DNA of 64,000 nucleotides from 2-02-FULL-66-14 sp037443705 (GTDB taxonomy: Bacteria > Pseudomonadota > Gammaproteobacteria > Burkholderiales > SG8-39): positions 35,636 to 99,635 of the forward strand of contig JBBINV010000004.1 in NCBI GenBank assembly GCA_037443705.1. Direction: 5' to 3'. The stretch's first letter is position 1. Each line of letters opens with the position of its first letter. Made by a program: the position numbers and the translations under genes. Positions 1 through 9,300 of this stretch are shown here, one piece after another. A model generated the notes under the pieces. That model ran no database searches. It saw only the letters and a program-made list of their open reading frames with translations, and was not told the origin of the DNA.

Positions 1-383
1 ACCGGGGAATGCCGGACGACGTGATCCGCGAGATGAACCTGGACGGCCACAGCGCGGTGGTGGCGCTCACGCACGACCCGAAGCTCGACGACATGGCGCT
101 GCTCGAAGCGCTCAAGTCCGCCGCGTTCTACGTGGGAGCGATCGGCTCGAAGAAAAACAACGACGCGCGCCGCAAGCGCCTGAAGGAATTCGACCTCTCG
201 GAGGCCGAAATCGCGCGCCTGCGCGGGCCGGTGGGCCTGTACATCGGCTCGAAAACCCCGCCCGAAATTGCGGTCGCGATCCTCGCCGAGATGACCGCCG
301 TGCGCCACGGCGTCGCCGAGCCTTCCTGGGCGGCGAAGGAAAGGGCGCGCTTCGATCCTTCCGCCTGCGAAGCGAAGACTTGA
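1..383 (+). CDS. XdhC/CoxI family protein, C-terminal part (5' truncated by window edge)
   Basis: The reading frame is open back to the first base, so the N-terminus lies outside the window. What is visible is the C-terminal Rossmann-type domain of the XdhC/CoxI family: a GAIGSKKNN stretch (family form GALGSRRN) followed by GLYIGSKTPPEIAVAILAE. XdhC proteins bind and help insert the sulfurated molybdenum cofactor into xanthine dehydrogenase or CO dehydrogenase-type enzymes. The stop overlaps the TTG start of the next gene (TTGA), and that gene is a MocA-like nucleotidyltransferase. This pairing fits a molybdenum hydroxylase maturation operon whose enzyme genes would lie upstream. Confidence 0.85.
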   Translation, partial: RGMPDDVIREMNLDGHSAVVALTHDPKLDDMALLEALKSAAFYVGAIGSKKNNDARRKRLKEFDLSEAEIARLRGPVGLYIGSKTPPEIAVAILAEMTAVRHGVAEPSWAAKERARFDPSACEAKT

Positions 384-958
384 ATTTCGTAGGAATCCTC
401 CTCGCCGCCGGGTCGGCGACGCGGTTCGGTTCCGACAAGCTCCTGCACCCGCTGCCGCACGGCGTGCCGATCGCCGTGCAGGCCGCGCGTCACCTGAAAA
501 AGGAGATTGCGAGGGTCGTCGCCGTAGTTCGTCCCGGCTCCGGCGAGGTGGCCGTCCTTCTTCGATCCGAGGACTGCGAGATCCACGTCTGTGCGCAGGC
601 CGATCAGGGCATGGGTGCAAGCCTCGCGTGTGCAGTGCGGGCGGCGGGCCGGGCGGACGGGTATCTGATCGCGCTCGCCGACATGCCGTTCGTGCGCCCG
701 AGCTCGATCGCGGCGGTGCGCGACGCGCTCGCCGCCGGCGCAAGGCTCGCCGCGCCGTATTTCCGTACGCGAAGGGGTCACCCGGTGGGGATTGCCGGGA
801 TTCTTTATTCCGAGTTGATCCTGTCGGGCGGTGACGAGGGGGCGCGAAACCTGCTCGCGCGGCACGAGAACGACCTCGTCAAGGTTCCCGTAGGGGACCC
901 GGGCGTCGTCCGCGATATCGACCGGCCCGCCGACCTCGCGCCTTCGCTGGCGGTCTGA
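380..958 (+). CDS. MocA/MobA-like nucleotidyltransferase (molybdenum cofactor cytidylyltransferase)
   Basis: A protein of 192 residues with the MobA-like NTP-transferase signature at the N-terminus (GILLAAGSATRFGSDKLL), where LAAG-x(3)-R-x-G and the Lys bind the nucleotide. An ALADMPFV segment near residue 100 carries the metal-binding Asp of this fold. The family attaches CMP (MocA) or GMP (MobA) to molybdopterin; coupling to an XdhC partner favours MocA, which serves xanthine dehydrogenase-type enzymes. The start is TTG at 380, inside the XdhC stop, which implies translational coupling. CTP versus GTP specificity cannot be settled by eye. Confidence 0.8.
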   Translation: MNFVGILLAAGSATRFGSDKLLHPLPHGVPIAVQAARHLKKEIARVVAVVRPGSGEVAVLLRSEDCEIHVCAQADQGMGASLACAVRAAGRADGYLIALADMPFVRPSSIAAVRDALAAGARLAAPYFRTRRGHPVGIAGILYSELILSGGDEGARNLLARHENDLVKVPVGDPGVVRDIDRPADLAPSLAV

Positions 959-1018
959 GCAGCCCGGGCGCAGGAGGGGCGCTGGTAAAATCGCGCTTTC
1001 CTCCCTTGCCTCCCCGAA

Positions 1019-2269
1019 ATGTTCGCCGCCACGCCGCTCAAGGACGCCGATCCCGAGATCTGCCACGCGCTGCGCCTGGAGGCGCGGCGCCAGGAGGAGC
1101 ACATCGAGCTGATCGCCTCCGAGAACTACGCGAGCCCCGCTGTGCTCGAGGCGCAGGGCTCGGTGCTCACCAACAAGTACGCCGAGGGTTATCCCGGGAG
1201 GCGCTACTACGGCGGCTGCGCCTTCGTCGACATCGCCGAACACCTGGCGATCGAGCGCGCGAAGAAGCTGTTCGGCGCCGAGTATGCGAACGTCCAGCCG
1301 CACTCGGGCTCGCAGGCGAACCAGGCCGCCTACATGGCGTTCCTCAAGCCCGGGGACACGCTCCTCGGCATGTCGCTCGCGCACGGCGGGCACCTGACGC
1401 ACGGCGCGGCAGTGAACGCGAGCGGCAAGCTGTATCGCGCGATCTCCTACGGGCTGGACCGCGACGAGGTGCTCGACTACGCCGAAGCCGAGAAGCTCGC
1501 GCTCGAGCACAACCCGCGCGCGATCGTGGCCGGAGCGTCTGCGTACGCGCTGCGGATCGACTGGGAGCGGCTGCGCCGGATCGCCGACGAGGTCGACGCG
1601 GTGCTGATCGCGGACATCGCGCACTACGCGGGGCTGATCGCCGCGGGACTCTATCCGAGCCCGGTCGGGATCGCCGACGTCGTCACCACGACCACGCACA
1701 AGACGCTGCGCGGCCCGCGCGGCGGAATGATTCTCGCCGGCGCCGAGCACGAGAAAGCGCTCAACTCGGCGATCTTCCCGGGCCTTCAGGGCGGGCCACT
1801 GATGCACGTGATCGCCGCGAAGGCGGTGGCACTCGGCGAGGCGCTCAGACCCGAATTCCGCGACTACCAGGTTCGGGTGCTGAAGAACGCGCAGACGATG
1901 GCCGAAACGCTCAGGCGACGCGGCCTGCGGATCGTTTCGGGACGGACCGAGTGCCACATGTTCCTCGTCGATCTGCGCGCGCGGGGCATTACGGGCAAGG
2001 ACGCCGAGGAGGCGCTCGGCCGCGCGCGCATCACGGTGAACAAGAACGCGATCCCCAACGATCCGCAGAAGCCTGCGGTGACTTCGGGGATCCGCATCGG
2101 CTCGCCGGCGGTCACGACGCGGGGCTTTGGCGAGGCCGAAGTCGAGCGGCTTGCCGAGTTGATCGCCGATCTGCTCGAGAAACCCACGGACGAGGCGTGC
2201 GTCGCGCGCGTCGCGGGCGAGGTGAAGGCGCTCTGCGCGCGCTTCCCCGTGTACCGCCAGGCCGCCTGA
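1019..2269 (+). CDS. glyA: Serine hydroxymethyltransferase
   Basis: A 416-residue PLP enzyme that interconverts serine plus tetrahydrofolate with glycine plus 5,10-methylene-THF, the main cytosolic source of one-carbon units. Diagnostic features are the N-terminal IELIASENYAS segment, the GGHLTHG stretch, and the PLP-lysine motif VVTTTTHKTLRGPRGG near residue 225. Length is normal for the family. A TAAAAT hexamer at 986-991 is a possible -10 element but has no good -35 partner. The stop overlaps the nrdR start (TGATG), an arrangement seen in many betaproteobacteria where glyA, nrdR and ribD are consecutive. Confidence 0.97.
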   Translation: MFAATPLKDADPEICHALRLEARRQEEHIELIASENYASPAVLEAQGSVLTNKYAEGYPGRRYYGGCAFVDIAEHLAIERAKKLFGAEYANVQPHSGSQANQAAYMAFLKPGDTLLGMSLAHGGHLTHGAAVNASGKLYRAISYGLDRDEVLDYAEAEKLALEHNPRAIVAGASAYALRIDWERLRRIADEVDAVLIADIAHYAGLIAAGLYPSPVGIADVVTTTTHKTLRGPRGGMILAGAEHEKALNSAIFPGLQGGPLMHVIAAKAVALGEALRPEFRDYQVRVLKNAQTMAETLRRRGLRIVSGRTECHMFLVDLRARGITGKDAEEALGRARITVNKNAIPNDPQKPAVTSGIRIGSPAVTTRGFGEAEVERLAELIADLLEKPTDEACVARVAGEVKALCARFPVYRQAA

Positions 2270-2733
2270 TGCGCTGCCCTTTCTGCCAGTCGGACGACAC
2301 CCAGGTGGTGGACACGCGCTCGAATCCCGAGGCGAACACGATCCGTCGAAGGCGCCGGTGCCGGAAGTGCGACAAGCGCTTCACCACCTACGAGAAGGTC
2401 GACCTCAAGATGCCGCGGCTGGTGAAGAAGGACGGCAGCCGGACCGACTTCGACCGCGAGAAGCTCACCGCGAGCATGCGGCTCGCGCTGCGCAAGCGCC
2501 CGGTCGCGACCGAGGCGGTGGACGGCGCGGTCGACCGCATCGAGGAGAAGCTCCGGTCGCTCGGCGAGCGCGAGGTTCCGACCTCGCGCGTCGGCGACAT
2601 GGTGATGCGCGAGCTGGCGCGCCTGGACAAGATCGCCTACATCCGCTTCGCTTCGGTCTACCGCAGCTTCGAGACGCCCGACGACTTCCGCGAGGCGCTG
2701 CAGGAGATCAAGTCGCGCAGGCGCCGGCGTTAG
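2269..2733 (+). CDS. nrdR: Transcriptional repressor NrdR
   Basis: A 154-residue protein beginning MRCPFCQSDDTQVVDTR, the N-terminal zinc ribbon (CPFC plus CRKC near residue 31), followed by an ATP-cone domain (KKDGSRTDFDREKL to the C-terminus). NrdR senses ATP/dATP and represses ribonucleotide reductase operons by binding paired NrdR boxes. The ATG overlaps the glyA stop by one base, so translation is probably coupled. The very basic C-terminal tail (KSRRRRR) is common in betaproteobacterial members. No NrdR box was recognised in this window; its targets are presumably elsewhere. Confidence 0.96.
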   Translation: MRCPFCQSDDTQVVDTRSNPEANTIRRRRRCRKCDKRFTTYEKVDLKMPRLVKKDGSRTDFDREKLTASMRLALRKRPVATEAVDGAVDRIEEKLRSLGEREVPTSRVGDMVMRELARLDKIAYIRFASVYRSFETPDDFREALQEIKSRRRRR

Positions 2734-2775
2734 AGAAATCCGACTCTGACTCCATTTTCCGCATTCGATCAATCG

Positions 2776-3816
2776 ATGATGCGGCGGGCGCTCGAGCTCG
2801 CCGAGCGCGGCCTGTTCACCGCGACGCCGAACCCTCGGGTCGGATGCGTCATCGCCAGGGACGGGCGCATCGTCGCAGAAGGCTGGCACGAGCGCGCGGG
2901 GCTGCCGCACGCCGAGAGCCTCGCGCTGGAGGCGGCGGGCACCGAGGCGAAGGGCGCGACCGCGTACGTCACGCTCGAGCCTTGCAACCATCACGGCAGG
3001 ACGCCGCCGTGTGCCGAGGCGCTCGCGCGCGCGGGCGTCGCGCGCGTGGTGGCCGCGGTGCGCGATCCGAATCCCGAGGCGCGTCATGGCGGCGAGACGC
3101 TCGCTGCTGCGGGCGTGCGCTTCGAGCACGGGCTGATGGAAGAGGAGGCGAGCGAGCTGAACATCGGGTTCTTCTCGCGCGTGACGCGCGGCCGCCCGTG
3201 GGTGCGGGTGAAGATCGCGGCGACGCTCGACGGGCGCACCGCCCTCGCCGACGGGCGAAGCCAGTGGATCACCGGTCCCGAGGCGAGGAAGGACGGGCAC
3301 CGCTGGCGCGCGCGCGCCTGCGCGATCCTGACCGGCATCGGAACCGTCAAGGCCGACGACCCGAGGCTCACCGTGCGCGAGGTGGACACCTCGCGCCAGC
3401 CGCTACGCGTCGTGGTCGACAGCCGATTGGAGATACCGCCGAAGGCCAGGGTTCTGGAGGGGGGGAACGTTCTGATCTTCTGCGCAAGAGCAGGCGTGGG
3501 GCCGCAGGGAGCGGAAACCCTGTGTCTTCCGAACCCTCGAGGCAAGGTCGATCTTCCGCGGGTTCTGGAAGAGCTCGCGAGGCGTGGCATCAACGAGCTG
3601 CACGTGGAGGCCGGGTTCCGGCTGAACGGCTCGCTCGTGCGCGAGGGCTGCGTGGACGAGTTCCTGGTCTATCTGAACCCGAGCTTCCTGGGGGATGGCG
3701 CGCAGGGCATGCTCGACCTGCCGCCCTTCGATGCGCTCGATACGCGGCCGCGGCTTGCGCTACGCAGCCTTGAGCGCATCGGGGACGACCTCCGGTTGCT
3801 GCTGCGTTTCCCCTAG
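2776..3816 (+). CDS. ribD: Bifunctional riboflavin biosynthesis deaminase/reductase RibD
   Basis: A 346-residue two-domain enzyme. The N-terminal deaminase half has the zinc site HAESLAL and TLEPCNHHGRTPPC (His plus two Cys, catalytic Glu). The C-terminal half, from about residue 140, is the NADPH-dependent reductase (VKIAATLDGRTAL, then TVKADDPRLTVR). It catalyses the second and third steps of riboflavin synthesis. Two adjacent ATG codons are possible starts (2776, 2779). The last 57 bases overlap the 3' end of the arginase gene on the other strand. Riboflavin synthase follows on the same strand beyond it. Confidence 0.95.
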   Translation: MMRRALELAERGLFTATPNPRVGCVIARDGRIVAEGWHERAGLPHAESLALEAAGTEAKGATAYVTLEPCNHHGRTPPCAEALARAGVARVVAAVRDPNPEARHGGETLAAAGVRFEHGLMEEEASELNIGFFSRVTRGRPWVRVKIAATLDGRTALADGRSQWITGPEARKDGHRWRARACAILTGIGTVKADDPRLTVREVDTSRQPLRVVVDSRLEIPPKARVLEGGNVLIFCARAGVGPQGAETLCLPNPRGKVDLPRVLEELARRGINELHVEAGFRLNGSLVREGCVDEFLVYLNPSFLGDGAQGMLDLPPFDALDTRPRLALRSLERIGDDLRLLLRFP

Positions 3817-4671
3817 CGCGGCGGCGACCAACCGGTGGATCAGCGCCTCGGTGCGTCCGTCCCGGTCGAGACGCGGGCAGTATTCGGCGAGCTCGAAGGC
3901 CGCCAGAAGCGGATCGCGGGCGAAGCGCGCCACCGCCTGCACGAGCTCCTCGCCGAGGATGCCGGCCGGCGCGGGCGTGGCCACTGCGGGCGCATCGCGC
4001 GGGTCGATCGCGTCCAGGTCGATCGTGACTCCATAGCCTGCGGTCCGGTCCCGCGCGATCCCGAGCGCTTCCCCGATCACCGGGTCGAGGCCGCGCTTCA
4101 GTACTTCGCCCATTCCGAACACGCGAACGCCCAGGCGCGCGAGGAGCGCGGTCTCTTCGGGCTCGTGGCTGCGAACGCCTACCAGGCATACGTGCCGCGG
4201 GTCGAGCGTACCGCCCTCGAGCCCGACGAGCGCATCGTCGCATTGACCGAGCAGCGCCGCGAGCGGCATGCCGTGCAGCCGCCCGCTCGGGCTCGTGCCC
4301 GGCGTATGCGCGTCCATGTGCGCGTCGATCCACACCAGCCCGAGGCGCCCGCGGGAATCGAGCGCGCGCGCAGCTCCCGACCACGTCCCGGCGGCGCACG
4401 AGTGGTCGCCCCCGATCACGCAGGGCATGCGCCCGGCGCGCACGCTCGCGGCGACTTCCGCGGCAAGGCGCGCGCAAAGCCCTGCTACCGCCGCCGGCAT
4501 GCCGCCGCCGCGGCGCGCCGCGAGCGTCGCGCCCCACGAGGCATCGATTCCGGCGCGGCGAAGGCGCGCGCCCAGCCCACCGGCGCGCAGGTGCGCTGGC
4601 GCTTGCGCGCAGCCCGCGTCAGCGCCGCCCAGGCCGCTCGCCACCCCGATCAGCTCGATCGCGCGAGGCAT
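3760..4671 (-). CDS. Arginase/agmatinase (ureohydrolase) family protein, probable arginase
   Basis: A 303-residue ureohydrolase. All metal-site motifs are visible: GGDHS (His90), WIDAHMDAH (Asp116, His118, Asp120) and TIDLDAIDP (Asp218, Asp220), which hold the dinuclear Mn centre. The downstream pattern AVATPAPAG resembles the arginase GTP-x-GG segment more than agmatinase. The start at 4671 is supported by an AGGAGG-type ribosome site directly upstream; longer in-frame extensions lack one. Arginase hydrolyses arginine to ornithine and urea. The gene is inserted antiparallel between ribD and ribE, and its 3' end overlaps ribD by 57 bp. Confidence 0.85.
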   Translation of the reverse strand: MPRAIELIGVASGLGGADAGCAQAPAHLRAGGLGARLRRAGIDASWGATLAARRGGGMPAAVAGLCARLAAEVAASVRAGRMPCVIGGDHSCAAGTWSGAARALDSRGRLGLVWIDAHMDAHTPGTSPSGRLHGMPLAALLGQCDDALVGLEGGTLDPRHVCLVGVRSHEPEETALLARLGVRVFGMGEVLKRGLDPVIGEALGIARDRTAGYGVTIDLDAIDPRDAPAVATPAPAGILGEELVQAVARFARDPLLAAFELAEYCPRLDRDGRTEALIHRLVAAALGETQQQPEVVPDALKAA

Positions 4672-4778
4672 CGCTCCCTCCTGGGAGATTGGATTGTCCG
4701 CAGCGCGCGTCGTTCGCCAAGACTTTTCAGGCGCAGCACAGCGGCGTAACCTTGGATCCTTCCTCAAGAACAAATCCG

Positions 4779-5420
4779 TTGTTTACCGGAATCGTTGAAT
4801 CCATCGGCCGTATCGAGCGCGTGATGCGCGCCGCGGACGGCGTTCGCCTTGCCGTAAATGGCGGAAAACTGCGAACCCGCGGCGTGCGCGCTGGCGACTC
4901 GGTGTGCGTCCAGGGTGCGTGCCTGACGGTGACGCGCAAGCGCGGCCGGATCCTCGAGTTCGACGTGTCGCGCGAGACGCTCGCCTGCACGACGGGGCTC
5001 GACCGCGCTGGCGAGGTCAACCTCGAGCGCGCGCTGAAGCTGGGCGAGGCGCTCGGCGGACATCTGGTTTCCGGGCACGTGGACGGGGTCGGGAAGGTGC
5101 TGGCCCTGGACAGGAGGGGCGAATCCAGGATGCTCCGAATCCAGGTCCCCGCTGACCTTGCCAGATACTGCGCGAGGAAAGGCTCGATCTGCGTGGACGG
5201 GGTGAGCCTGACGATCAATCGCGTCGCGGGCCGCCGGATCGAGATCAATCTCATCCCGCACACGCTGGCCGCGACGACGCTCGCGCGCCTCGCGCGAGGG
5301 GCGCGGGTGAACCTGGAGGCGGACCTTCTGGCGCGCTACCTGGAGCGCATGCGTCCTGTTTCTAGTCGCACTCGAACGCGAGCGTCTCGGCGGCCTGGGC
5401 GGCGGACACGCCGAAGCTGA
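4779..5420 (+). CDS. ribE: Riboflavin synthase, alpha subunit type
   Basis: A 213-residue protein that dismutates two 6,7-dimethyl-8-ribityllumazine molecules to riboflavin. It opens with the invariant LFTGIVESIG motif and shows the two lumazine-binding repeats: GGHLVSGHVDGVG near residue 95, and CVDGVSLTIN with the closing HTLAATTL near residue 160. The start is TTG at 4779, because the family begins exactly at M-FTGIVE; no ATG lies nearby. The 3' end overlaps the convergent cyclase gene by 59 bp, and the last ~20 residues (Arg/Ser rich) are unlike the family core. I saw no FMN riboswitch upstream. Confidence 0.93.
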   Translation: MFTGIVESIGRIERVMRAADGVRLAVNGGKLRTRGVRAGDSVCVQGACLTVTRKRGRILEFDVSRETLACTTGLDRAGEVNLERALKLGEALGGHLVSGHVDGVGKVLALDRRGESRMLRIQVPADLARYCARKGSICVDGVSLTINRVAGRRIEINLIPHTLAATTLARLARGARVNLEADLLARYLERMRPVSSRTRTRASRRPGRRTRRS

Positions 5421-6282
5421 CCCTGCCGCGCCGCAGCAGCATGATCTGGTCGCGCCTGAGGTGCACCTCGCGGTCGCCCTCGATCGTCACGAAGGTGCCG
5501 TTCGAGGATTCGTCGATCAGATAGAACTGCGCGCCGCGGCGCTCCAGCCGTGCGTGCCGGCGCGAGGCCGACTTTTCCTGGAGAACGACGTCGCAGCCGA
5601 GGTCGCGGCCGAACGTCAGCTCGTGCTTGTCCGCCGGGAAGTCGAAGCCGCGCGCGCCGAGCGCCAGCCGCAGGCGCGCCGCCGGCGCCGCCTTCAGGGT
5701 TACGCCGACCAGCTGCGTCGAGTCTGCGTCATCCTCCCACGGGATCTCGAACACGCGCACCGCCTCGATCTTGCCCTTGACGCTCATCTCCTGAAGATCC
5801 CGCGCCTGGGCGCGCTGCTCCGGGGGCAGCGCCTGGACCGTGGGGCCGCTGGTCAGCACCTGACCGGTCTTGGCGAGCTCGGTCAGGCGCGACGCCGTGT
5901 TCACGGCGTCGCCCCAGAAATCGTTCTTGTCCTCGAGCACCGGGCCGAAGTGGAACCCGACGCGGATCGCGAGACGTGTGCCGTGCGCCGCCGGGGGCTC
6001 GGCCTGCACCCGCTGCTGCATCTCGCAGGCCGCCTCTCGCGCCGCCTCGGCCGCCTCGAACACCGCCATCACCTCATCGCCGATCGTCTTGACAACGCGG
6101 CCGCCGTGCCGCTCCACGCAGTCGCGCAGGAGCGCCAGGCACCGGTCGATCACCTGCGCCGCCAAGGCGTCGCCGAGCCGCTCGAAAATGCGAGTGCTGC
6201 CGGTAACGTCGGCAAACAGGATGGCGCGTTCCTGCGGTGCGAGGCTCATGCGTGGCGCGGCGGCTGCGAACACCTCTCCCAT
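5362..6282 (-). CDS. Class III adenylate/guanylate cyclase with C-terminal FHA domain
   Basis: The N-terminal half is a class III nucleotide cyclase homology domain: ILFADVTGSTRIFERLGD (first metal Asp), GGRVVKTIGDEVMAVF (second metal Asp), and a DAVNTASRLTELAKTGQ stretch. The C-terminal half is a forkhead-associated domain with ELTFGRDLGCDVVL, SASRRHARLE and ESSNGTFV, which reads phosphothreonine peptides. A soluble cyclase coupled to an FHA module suggests cAMP output gated by Ser/Thr phosphorylation or used for localisation. Start is ATG 6282 or ATG 6249; neither has a strong ribosome site, and longer versions would run into the divergent hrpA. The 3' end overlaps ribE. Confidence 0.88.
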   Translation of the reverse strand: MGEVFAAAAPRMSLAPQERAILFADVTGSTRIFERLGDALAAQVIDRCLALLRDCVERHGGRVVKTIGDEVMAVFEAAEAAREAACEMQQRVQAEPPAAHGTRLAIRVGFHFGPVLEDKNDFWGDAVNTASRLTELAKTGQVLTSGPTVQALPPEQRAQARDLQEMSVKGKIEAVRVFEIPWEDDADSTQLVGVTLKAAPAARLRLALGARGFDFPADKHELTFGRDLGCDVVLQEKSASRRHARLERRGAQFYLIDESSNGTFVTIEGDREVHLRRDQIMLLRRGRVSFGVSAAQAAETLAFECD

Positions 6283-6325
6283 TACATTAAAGTGCCAGCC
6301 TATCCCACTTCCCGGGTAGGGCAAA

Positions 6326-9300
6326 ATGCCGCTCCCGAACCCCTTGGCCGCCTTTCCGACCCGTCCTGTCCTCGCGTTCGATCCCGCGCTGCCGATCTGC
6401 GCCCGGCGCGCGGAGATCGCGCGCGCGGTCGCCGCGCATCCGGCGGTGATCGTGTGCGGCGAGACCGGGTCGGGAAAGACGACCCAGATCCCGAAGATCC
6501 TGCTCGAGATGGGCCGGGGCAATGCGGGGCTCATCGGCCACACGCAACCGCGGCGGGTCGCTGCGCGCTCGGTCGCGGCCAGAATCGCCGAGGAGCTGAA
6601 GGTCGCGCCCGGGTCGCTCGTCGGTTGCAAGGTCCGGTTCCACGACCGCACCGGCGCCGGCACCGTGGTGAAGCTCATGACCGACGGGATCCTGCTCGCA
6701 GAGACCCGGTCCGATCCGGAGCTCTCGGCCTACGGCACGATCGTGATCGACGAGGCGCACGAGAGAAGCCTCAATATCGATTTCCTGCTTGGCTTTCTCA
6801 AGGGCCTGTTGGCGAGAAGAAGGGATATGAGGCTGGTCATCGCCTCGGCGACGATCGACGCGGAGAAGTTCGGGCGCCACTTCGGGGGTGCTCCGGTGAT
6901 CGAGGTCTCCGGCCGCCTCTACCCGGTCGAGGTGCGCTACCGCCCGGTCGGCGGCGACGCCGAGGACACCCCGCGCGAGGAGGAGGAAAACGCGCTCGCC
7001 GACGCGGTGGCCGAGCTCTGGCGCGAAGGGCCGGGCGACGTGCTCGTGTTCCTGCCTGGCGAGCGCGAGATCCGCGACGCGGCGGACGTCCTGCGCCGGC
7101 GCTTTCCGCAAGCCGAGCTGCTCCCGCTCTATGCGCGGCTTTCGGCCGACGAGCAGGACCGCGTGTTCCGGCCCGGCGCAGCACGACGCGTCGTGCTCGC
7201 GACCAACGTGGCGGAGACCTCGCTCACCGTGCCGCGCATCCGCTACGTGGTCGATACGGGTCTCGCGCGCGTGAAGCGCTACTCGTACCGCAACAAGGTG
7301 GAGATGCTGCGCGTGGAGCGCATCGCGCAGGCCGCGGCCAGGCAGCGCGCCGGGCGCTGCGGGCGGGTTGCCGACGGGGTCTGCATCCGCCTTTATTCGG
7401 AGGACGATTTCGCGGCGCGGCCGGCGTTCGCCGACCCGGAGCTGCTACGCTCGTCACTCGCGGGCGTGATCCTGAGGGCCCTGAGCCTCGGCCTTGGCAA
7501 GGTCGAGGACTTTCCGTTCATCGATCCGCCCGCACCGCGCGCGGTCGCCGACGGCTACGCGCTGCTTGCCGAGCTCGGCGCAGTCGACGACCGGAACGAG
7601 CTCACCCCGATCGGCCACGAGCTCGCGCGCCTGCCGGTCGATCCCCGCATCGCGCGCATGCTCGTGGCCGCGCGCGACGAGGGGTGTACTGCGCAGATGC
7701 TCGTCATCGCGGCGGCGCTCTCGGTACAGGACCCGCGCGAGCGGCCGCTCGAGCGCGCCGCCGCCGCGGATGAACGTCACGCGAAGTTCGCCGATGAGAG
7801 ATCGGATTTCCTTTCCTGGCTCAGGCTGTGGAAGCTCTTCGATGAAGAAGGGTTGCGAAGGATCTGCCGGGAACATTTCCTTTCGTATCCCCGCATGCGC
7901 GAATGGCGCGACGTGCATGCCCAGCTTCACCGGACGGTGGCGGAGCTCGGATGGCGCGATTCGAGCGCCGACCCGCAGAAGGCCGAAGGCTATGCGGCGA
8001 TCCATCGCGCGCTGCTCGCCGGGCTCCTCGGCAATGTCGCGATGAAGGACGAGGCAGAAGGCAGCTATACCGGCGCGCGCGGCATCAAATGCCGGGTGCA
8101 CCCGGGAACGTGGACCAGGAAACCGGGGAAATGGATCGTCGCGGCGGAGCTCGTGGAGACGACGCGCCTGTACGCGCGCACGGTGGCGACGATCGATCCG
8201 AAATGGATCGAAAGCGTCGGCGCGCATCTCCTCAGGCGCCACCGCGAGCGCCCGCACTGGGAGCGCTCGCATGCCCGGGTGGTTGCGATCGAGCGCGGCA
8301 CGCTCTGCGGCCTCCCGGTCTACGGCGACCGGCGCGTGCACTACGGGCCGCTCGATCCGAAGCTCGCGCGCGAGATTTTTCTGCGCTCGGCGCTGGTCGA
8401 GGGCGATTTCGAGACGCGGGCGCCGTTCTTCGCGCACAACCAGCGGCTGGTCGCCGACATCGAGCGCCTCGAGCACAAGTCGCGCCGTCCGGACATCCTG
8501 GTCGACGACGGGCTGATTTTCGCCTTCTACGACGCGCGCGTGCCCGAAGGCATACACAACGGGGCCGATTTCGAGAAGTGGCGCAAGGAAGCGGAGCGCG
8601 GCGCCCCGAAGCTGCTCTACCTGCGGCGCGAGGACCTGATGCGCCACGAGGCCGCGGGCGTCACGACCGGGAACTTTCCGCCGGCGCTGCAGCTCGGAGC
8701 GAACCGCTACGCGCTCGAATACCACTTCGAGCCGCGCTCGCCGAAAGACGGCGTGACGATGAGCGTGCCGCTCGCGCTCCTCAATCAGGTGGGCGCGGCG
8801 CGCTGTGAGTGGCTCGTTCCGGGGCTCCTGCGCGAGAAGGTGAAAGCGCTCGCCAGGTCGATGCCGCAGCGGCTGCGCCACAGGCTCGGGCCGCTCGATG
8901 AGTTCGCCGAGGGGTTTGCGACGGAAGTATCCCCCTCGGACGAACCCCTGGCGACTGTCCTCGCGCGCTACATCCGGGCGAGGCTCGGCCTCGAAGTGCC
9001 GGCGGATGCGTTCCGCCCCGACTCGGCGCCGCCGCACCTGCACATGAATTTTCGCGTCGTGGACAACCACGGCCGGCAGCTGGCGATGGGCCGCGACCTG
9101 ATGGCGCTGAAAAAAGAACTTTCCGGCGAGGCGAAGGCGCTCCTGCAGGAGAGCCTTCCTGAAGCGCAGGGCGAGCGCCACACCGGGTGGACCTTCGGCG
9201 ATCTCGAGGAGCTGATGGAGATTCGGCGTGGCGAGCGCACGCTCGTGGGCTATCCCGCTCTCGTCGACGCGGGCGATGCGGTGACGCTGCAGGTGTTCGA

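Noticed and set aside
128..1957. Long minus-strand open frame opposite xdhC, mocA and glyA
   Set aside because: It is low in recognisable motifs, rich in Arg/His/Gly, and lies fully opposite three well-supported genes; such antisense frames are an artefact of high GC content and recur across the window.
4672..4778. Possible FMN riboswitch before riboflavin synthase
   Set aside because: The gap is about 107 bases and I could not find the conserved RFN helices or the AGGG...GGGTG pieces.
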